DNA of 64,000 bases, from positions 62,001 to 126,000 of the forward strand of contig NZ_RBZU01000014.1 in assembly GCF_003628125.1 (NCBI RefSeq), given 5' to 3'. Source of the stretch: Pararobbsia silviterrae. Lineage in GTDB: Bacteria > Pseudomonadota > Gammaproteobacteria > Burkholderiales > Burkholderiaceae. The stretch's first letter is position 1, and each line of letters opens with the position of its first letter. Below are positions 59,352-64,000 of the stretch, one piece after another. Below the pieces are notes generated by a model. That model saw only the letters and a list, made by a program, of their open reading frames with translations, was not told where the DNA came from and did no database searches. The position numbers and the translations under genes are program-made.

Positions 59352-60989
59352 ATGAGACTTTTCACAAAGGGCCTGCTGCTGATCGCCATTCCGAGCGTGT
59401 TCGAGATCGGGCTGCTGGGCCTTGTCTACGCGACGCACCTCGATACGGAGGTCGCGGGCACCTGGGCCGCGCACAGCAAGCGCGTCATCGGGCAGACCAA
59501 CGATGTGCTCGAGCCGATGCTCGTGCAGTCGATCCGCGTGCGTAGCGCCGCGTTGGCCAACGATCCCGCGGCGATCGACGATACGGCGCTCTGGACCGAA
59601 CTCGACCGGCGCGTCGACCGGCTGACCGATCTCGTCGCCGACAATCCCCCCCAGGTCGCGCGTGCCGCGCAGATCCGCAACACGATCCAGCAATATCGCG
59701 AGTGGTCGTCGCATGCGCGCGAACTCATCGAGACCGGTCAGCGCGAGGCCTTGATTGCCCATCTGAGCGAGCCGCAGGGTAGCGCGCTCGTCGATACGTT
59801 CCGGCGCGAGCTCAATGCCTTCAAGGCCGAGGAGCTGCGTCTGGACGCCGCGCGGACCGAGGCCGTGCACGAGGCCCGCGAGCGTCAGCGCGGTTTGCTG
59901 ATCGGCGCGGTGTTCGGTTCGATCGCGGTGGCGAGCGTCGCGATGTATCTCTTCATTCGCGGGTTTCGCGGTCGCCTGCTGGCGCTCGGCGAGAATGCGC
60001 GCCGGCTCGCCGACAATACGCCGCTGCCGCCCGCGCTGGCGGGCGACGACGAGGTCGCCCAGCTCGACGGCATCCTGCACACGACGAGTCGCCGCCTGGC
60101 GGCCGCCGATCGCGCGCGCAACGCCGTCAAGCGCGACCTCGAACATCGGGCCGCGCAACTCGCGCTCGCGAACGAACATCTGCGCCTGCAGACGGCCGAC
60201 AACGAGATGTTCATCTACAGCGTCTCGCACGATCTGCGTTCGCCGCTCGTGAATCTTCAGGGTTTTTCGCGCGAGCTCGCGCATACGTGCAAGGATCTGC
60301 GCGATGCGCTGCGCGAGTTCGATCTGCCCGAGCACGAATGGCAACGTTTCGCACAACTGCTCGACGAGGAGATCGCCGAGTCGCTGCATTATCTGCAGAC
60401 TGCGGTCATGCGGTCGGCCGACATCATCGATGCGCTGCTGACGCTCTCGCGCGCGGGCCGCGCCGAGTACCGGCCCGAACGCGTCGATCTGAACGTGCTC
60501 GTGCAGCGGATCGCCGCGCGGTATCAGGCCAAGCTCGAAGCGCTCGACGCGCGGCTCGTCGTGCATCCGTTGCCGGCCGTCGAGGCGGATCCCGATGCGA
60601 TCGAGCAGGTGTTCAGCGGCCTCGTCGATCACGCGATCGAGAGCCTCGATCCGGGCCGCGCCGCGCGGATCGAGATCGGCGCGCGCGAATTCGAGGATCA
60701 CCGCGAACGCGCGGGTCAGCATCCGTTGCAGCCGTTTGCGACGCTATATGTCGCGGATAACGGCCGCGGCATCGCGGCGTCGCAATTGTCGAAGGTATTC
60801 GCGGCGTTCTACCGTCCGCAGGGCGGCGGCGGGGTCGCGCTTGCGCTCGTGCGCCGGATCGTCGAGCGGCACGGCGGCCGCTTGTGGGTCGAGTCCGTCG
60901 AGCAGAGCGGTTCGACGTTCTATATGACCCTTCCGATCGGGGGCGTATTGCCTGCGATGCCGCCGGCCGCCGCGGAGAGCGCGGCATGA
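59352..60989 (+). CDS. sensor histidine kinase with degenerate ATP-binding motifs
   Basis: A 545-residue membrane sensor. Helices lie at about 7-27 and 182-203 and flank a periplasmic helical sensor of about 155 residues (CHASE3-like in length). A HAMP-like linker follows, then a DHp domain with His293 in 'YSVSHDLRSPLVNLQGF'. The ATPase domain is unusual: its N-box is 'VFSGLVDHAIES' (419-430), so the Mg-binding Asn is replaced by His427, and the G2 box is 'GGGGVALALV'. The G1 box 'VADNGRGI' is intact. Kinase activity may be reduced. The hybrid kinase downstream, 52 bp away, is its likely partner. Confidence 0.88.
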   Translation: MRLFTKGLLLIAIPSVFEIGLLGLVYATHLDTEVAGTWAAHSKRVIGQTNDVLEPMLVQSIRVRSAALANDPAAIDDTALWTELDRRVDRLTDLVADNPPQVARAAQIRNTIQQYREWSSHARELIETGQREALIAHLSEPQGSALVDTFRRELNAFKAEELRLDAARTEAVHEARERQRGLLIGAVFGSIAVASVAMYLFIRGFRGRLLALGENARRLADNTPLPPALAGDDEVAQLDGILHTTSRRLAAADRARNAVKRDLEHRAAQLALANEHLRLQTADNEMFIYSVSHDLRSPLVNLQGFSRELAHTCKDLRDALREFDLPEHEWQRFAQLLDEEIAESLHYLQTAVMRSADIIDALLTLSRAGRAEYRPERVDLNVLVQRIAARYQAKLEALDARLVVHPLPAVEADPDAIEQVFSGLVDHAIESLDPGRAARIEIGAREFEDHRERAGQHPLQPFATLYVADNGRGIAASQLSKVFAAFYRPQGGGGVALALVRRIVERHGGRLWVESVEQSGSTFYMTLPIGGVLPAMPPAAAESAA

Positions 60990-61041
60990 TGCGAGTTCGA
61001 ACCCTTGCCGGCGATGTGCCTCGCGCCGCTTTCCTGACAGC

Positions 61042-62649
61042 ATGACTGACGTCCAAACTTCCTCCCTGCGCGATGCCGTGCGCGTGCTGCTCGTCGACGA
61101 CGACGAGGGGCTGCTGCGCCTGGCGAGCCGCGCGCTTCAACGATGCGGCCATGCCGTCACGACCGCGGCAACGATTGCGCGTGCGAAAGAGGCGATCGAC
61201 GCGTCGGTGCCCGATGTGATCGTCGTCGACTATCAGCTCGACGGCATGACGACGGGGCTCGAGTTCCTGCGCGCGCTGCGCGCGCGCGGACTGCATATTC
61301 CCGCCGTGCTCGCGACGGGCTTCGCCGACGAAAAGCGCGTGATCGAGGCGCTGCGCGCCGGGGTCGGCGACGTCGTACCGAAGACGCCCGACTATTTCGA
61401 TTTCCTGCCCGAAGCGATCGATCGTGTGCTCGCGCAAGCGAGACTGCAGCGCGAACTGGTCGTCGCGGCGGAGCGCGAGCGGCTGCTCGAGGCCGAGCGT
61501 GCGGCGCGCACGGAAGCCGAACGCGCCGCGCGCGTCAAGGACGAGTTCGTCGCGACGCTCTCGCACGAGCTGCGCACGCCGCTCAACGCGATCGTCGGCT
61601 GGGTGCAGTTCCTGTTACGCGATGCGAGCGACCCCGCGCGCGTGCACAAGGGACTGCGCGTCATCGATCGCAACGCGCGGCTGCAGGCGCAGATGGTCGA
61701 CGACCTGCTCGATCTGAGCCGCATCATTTCGGGCAAGCTCCGACTCGACATCCAGCCGGTGGATTTGCGCCAGGTCATCGACGACGTGATCAGCTCGCTC
61801 CAGCCCGCGGCCGATGCGAAGGAGATCGCGGTGTCGACGGCGCTCGCCGAGACGGGGCCGATGCAGGGCGACTCGTCGCGGCTCCAGCAGGTGATGTGGA
61901 ACCTGTTGTCGAACGCGATCAAGTTCACGGACCGGCGCGGCAGCGTGCGGATCGAGCTTGCGCAGCGCGACGGCTCGGTCGTGATTTCGGTCGTCGATAC
62001 GGGGCAGGGGATATCGCCCGAATTCATGCCGCATGTGTTCGAACGGTTCCGGCAAGCCGATTCGAGCACGACGCGTCAGTTCGGCGGACTCGGCCTGGGC
62101 TTGTCGATCGCGAAGCAACTGACCGAGTTGCATGGCGGGCGTATCCGTGTCGACAGCGCGGGCGTGGGGCTTGGCGCGACGTTCACGGTCGAGCTGCCGG
62201 TCGCGCGCGCCGTGCAGGGCGCGGCGACCGGGCGCGAAGGCGTGCGCGACGATCCGACGCGTCTGGCGGGCCTGCGCGTGCTGGTCGTGGAAGACGAGGA
62301 CGACGCGCGCGATCTCACGCGTCATATCCTCGAATCGCTCGGTGCGCGCGTGACGGCCGTGGCGAGCACGCCCGCGGCGCTCGCGGCATTCGATCTCGAA
62401 CGCCCCGACGTCGTCGTCAGCGATCTCGGCATGCCCGGGCAGGACGGCTACGAACTCATCCGCCAGTTGCGGATTCGCGATGCGAGTCTCGGGCGGCTGA
62501 CGCCCGCCGCGGCGTTGACCGCGCAGGCGCGCAGCGAAGACCGCAAGCGCGCGTTGATGGCGGGCTTCCAATCGCATGTCGCGAAACCCGTCGATCCGCG
62601 CGAGCTCTCGACGGTCGTCGCGGAGCTTGCGGGACGTCAGACCCCGTAG
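61042..62649 (+). CDS. hybrid response regulator / histidine kinase
   Basis: A 535-residue soluble protein with order REC-HisKA-HATPase-REC. The first receiver (about 13-128) has the phospho-acceptor Asp63 in 'VIVVDYQLDGMTTG'. A coiled coil (about 130-168) leads to His175 in 'TLSHELRTPLNAIVG'. The ATPase domain is canonical ('VMWNLLSNAIKFTD', 'VVDTGQGI', 'GGLGLGLSIAKQL'). The second receiver (about 408-530) has Asp461 in 'VVVSDLGMPGQDGYEL'. No DNA-binding output is present, so it probably passes phosphate on or sequesters it. It lies 52 bp after the degenerate sensor kinase. Confidence 0.93.
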   Translation: MTDVQTSSLRDAVRVLLVDDDEGLLRLASRALQRCGHAVTTAATIARAKEAIDASVPDVIVVDYQLDGMTTGLEFLRALRARGLHIPAVLATGFADEKRVIEALRAGVGDVVPKTPDYFDFLPEAIDRVLAQARLQRELVVAAERERLLEAERAARTEAERAARVKDEFVATLSHELRTPLNAIVGWVQFLLRDASDPARVHKGLRVIDRNARLQAQMVDDLLDLSRIISGKLRLDIQPVDLRQVIDDVISSLQPAADAKEIAVSTALAETGPMQGDSSRLQQVMWNLLSNAIKFTDRRGSVRIELAQRDGSVVISVVDTGQGISPEFMPHVFERFRQADSSTTRQFGGLGLGLSIAKQLTELHGGRIRVDSAGVGLGATFTVELPVARAVQGAATGREGVRDDPTRLAGLRVLVVEDEDDARDLTRHILESLGARVTAVASTPAALAAFDLERPDVVVSDLGMPGQDGYELIRQLRIRDASLGRLTPAAALTAQARSEDRKRALMAGFQSHVAKPVDPRELSTVVAELAGRQTP

Positions 62650-62702
62650 CGCGCGCGGCGAGTCAAGCTCGCGAAGCCACGCGCGCGCTCCGGAACCCGT
62701 CT

Positions 62703-63722
62703 TCAGAACACGCGATAGCGGAAGCTGCCTGTCGTCGTGCTGCCGGGCCAGCTGATCGGCGTGCGCGAGCCGCCCGTGCTCGCGTGAACCTTTTGCACGG
62801 GCTCGCCGACGACGGCGTTGCCCGAGTGCGAACCACCGGCCGGGCGCGCGGCGTTCACACTGCGTGCTTTGCTCCCCGACTCGTCGCTCGATCCGGTGTC
62901 CCCGTACGTCGTCGAGCCGTTCGAGGCGTGCTCGTCGCGGGCCGGGTCGGCCGACGATGCGCGTGCGGCCTCGTCGGCCGCGGCGGTCTGGGCGTGCAGC
63001 GCGTCGGCGTCGTCGAGCACGGTGGTGAATGTCGCGATCGAGGTTTCGTCGGGCATCGGCGCCTTGAGCGCCGCGACCATCAGCGAGGAGAGCCGCGCGA
63101 TGACCTGCAGATCGCTCGACGTTTCGCCGTGCGCGAACTGCGCGACGAGCGCCTGGCTATTGCTGCCCGCGAGTACGCCCGACAGCGCGCCGATCGAGAA
63201 ATGCAGGCGCCAGCTCAGTTCGTCTTTCGGCAGGTGGGGCAGCGCCCGCGCGAAGGCCGCGAAAATGCGGTCGGACACGGAGGCGTAGTGCCGCGCGAGA
63301 AATTCGCGCACGAACGACGAGGGGTCCGTGTACGCGCGTCCGAGCAGACGCAGGAACGCGCGGCCGCCTTGTTCGGGATCGCGCGCGAGGCGCAGCGCCG
63401 GGATGAAGAGGGCGCCGAGCACGTGTTCGCAGGTCAGGCCGCCGCCGTCACCCGAATCGGCGAAGCGCTGTTCGAAGTGGTCGAGCAAGGCGAGCCGATC
63501 CACGTTCAGACGATCGAGCCGGCGCGCGAGCATCGAATGGATCAGCGTTTCCTTGCTGCCGAAGTGGTAGTTGACCGCGGCCAGATTCACTTCCGCGTGT
63601 GCGGTGATTTGCCGAAGCGAGAGGGCCTCGAAGCCCTGTTCGATAAAGAGTGCTTCGGCGGCGTCGAGAATGCGGCTCTTCGTGTCACCGTTTGGACGAG
63701 TCCCTGCTGCGCGTAGTGTCAT
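62703..63722 (-). CDS. TetR-family transcriptional regulator with a long disordered tail
   Basis: A 339-residue regulator. The helix-turn-helix is at residues about 14-60 ('RILDAAEALFIEQGFEALSLRQITAHAEVNLAAVNYHFGSKETL' spans it). A TetR_C ligand domain runs to about 235. The remaining 100 residues are Ser/Thr/Gly/Asp/Ala-rich and disordered, which is unusual since TetR proteins are normally 190-240 residues. It converges on the hybrid kinase. A GTTACGTAAC palindrome upstream is a candidate own operator. Target genes cannot be told from the window. Confidence 0.9.
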   Translation of the reverse strand: MTLRAAGTRPNGDTKSRILDAAEALFIEQGFEALSLRQITAHAEVNLAAVNYHFGSKETLIHSMLARRLDRLNVDRLALLDHFEQRFADSGDGGGLTCEHVLGALFIPALRLARDPEQGGRAFLRLLGRAYTDPSSFVREFLARHYASVSDRIFAAFARALPHLPKDELSWRLHFSIGALSGVLAGSNSQALVAQFAHGETSSDLQVIARLSSLMVAALKAPMPDETSIATFTTVLDDADALHAQTAAADEAARASSADPARDEHASNGSTTYGDTGSSDESGSKARSVNAARPAGGSHSGNAVVGEPVQKVHASTGGSRTPISWPGSTTTGSFRYRVF

Positions 63723-64000
63723 CTTGATCTCCTTGTCGTCATGGACCGGATACCGGCGAGTCGAGGAGATTCCTGCAAAGACTGTGCCAACAGCGTGAAT
63801 TGCCTGCCGCCTCCGTGTTTTCCCGCAAATTCGTGCGTTTTACGGTCGAAATGACCGGCGTTGGCATGCGGCGATTTCTGTTTCGATCGGTTCGAGTGGG
63901 GAGTTGTTACGTAACGCCATGCAGATGTTTCGAAACGTGTGATTCAAGCGTCGCAGACCGAGCGCGCAGGGAAGGTCGGAACGAGCCGAGATCGTCGGGG
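63723..64000. promoter_or_regulatory. upstream region of the TetR gene with a 10-bp palindrome
   Basis: 278 bp to the window edge. GTTACGTAAC (63906-63915) is a perfect palindrome in an otherwise gene-free stretch, about 185 bp upstream of the TetR start. It may serve this gene or a divergent one beyond the edge. Confidence 0.4.

Overview
The window is high-GC betaproteobacterial chromosome, most likely a member of the Burkholderiaceae (Burkholderia/Paraburkholderia/Robbsia relatives). The evidence is heavy GC3 codon use, tightly packed operons joined by ATGA/TGATG overlaps, and family content typical of that group: a ribose operon, a xanthomonadin-like aryl-polyene cluster, MdtABC and DUF748. 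The genus cannot be fixed from the sequence alone. No rRNA, tRNA, CRISPR array, insertion sequence or prophage was seen.

Layout. 1-3994: a minus-strand TonB energy module (tonB, running off the left edge, exbD, exbB) behind a TonB-dependent receptor; two Zur-like boxes lie upstream of the receptor. 4418-4960: a lone MaoC dehydratase. 5415-12004: a ribose operon rbsB-A-C-R-K-D with a LacI-type operator on its promoter. 12233-16123: a very large DUF748/AsmA-like envelope protein. 16396-31950: an aryl-polyene pigment locus built as two convergent operons. The plus arm is ACP, flavin halogenase-like enzyme, XanB2-type chorismatase and glycosyltransferase. The minus arm is a membrane protein, ligase-dehydratase fusion, a possible 31-aa coupled ORF, LpxL-like acyltransferase, LolA-like carrier, MMPL exporter, deacetylase, ketosynthase, chain-length factor, dehydratase and cation/proton antiporter. 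The arms meet at one shared CTAG. 32406-34722: a small unknown protein, a chain of three octanucleotide arrays, and a chemoreceptor. 35259-37441: a second, Fur-box-preceded exbD-exbB-tonB set. 37784-44171: a sugar or polyol catabolism and ABC-uptake operon ending in a strong hairpin. 44352-49701: two unknown proteins flanking an aldo/keto reductase. 49683-57558: mdtABC multidrug efflux. 57845-63722: a deacylase with a possible leader peptide, a degenerate sensor kinase, a hybrid kinase and a TetR regulator.

The most striking item is the 995-residue protein at 46714-49701. It looks intrinsically disordered and carries a dense set of eukaryote-type short linear motifs: three EPIYA-like tyrosine sites, a YDVP site, a PPxY site, a class II SH3 ligand, and a 13-residue tandem repeat presenting D-x-x-T-Q-T cores like dynein light chain LC8 ligands. 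I read it as a candidate secreted host-directed effector or scaffold. That is inference, since no secretion system lies in the window.

The window is also rich in simple tandem arrays with 6-, 7-, 8-, 15- and 18-bp units, some in frame inside genes (exbB, the 995-aa protein) and others intergenic.
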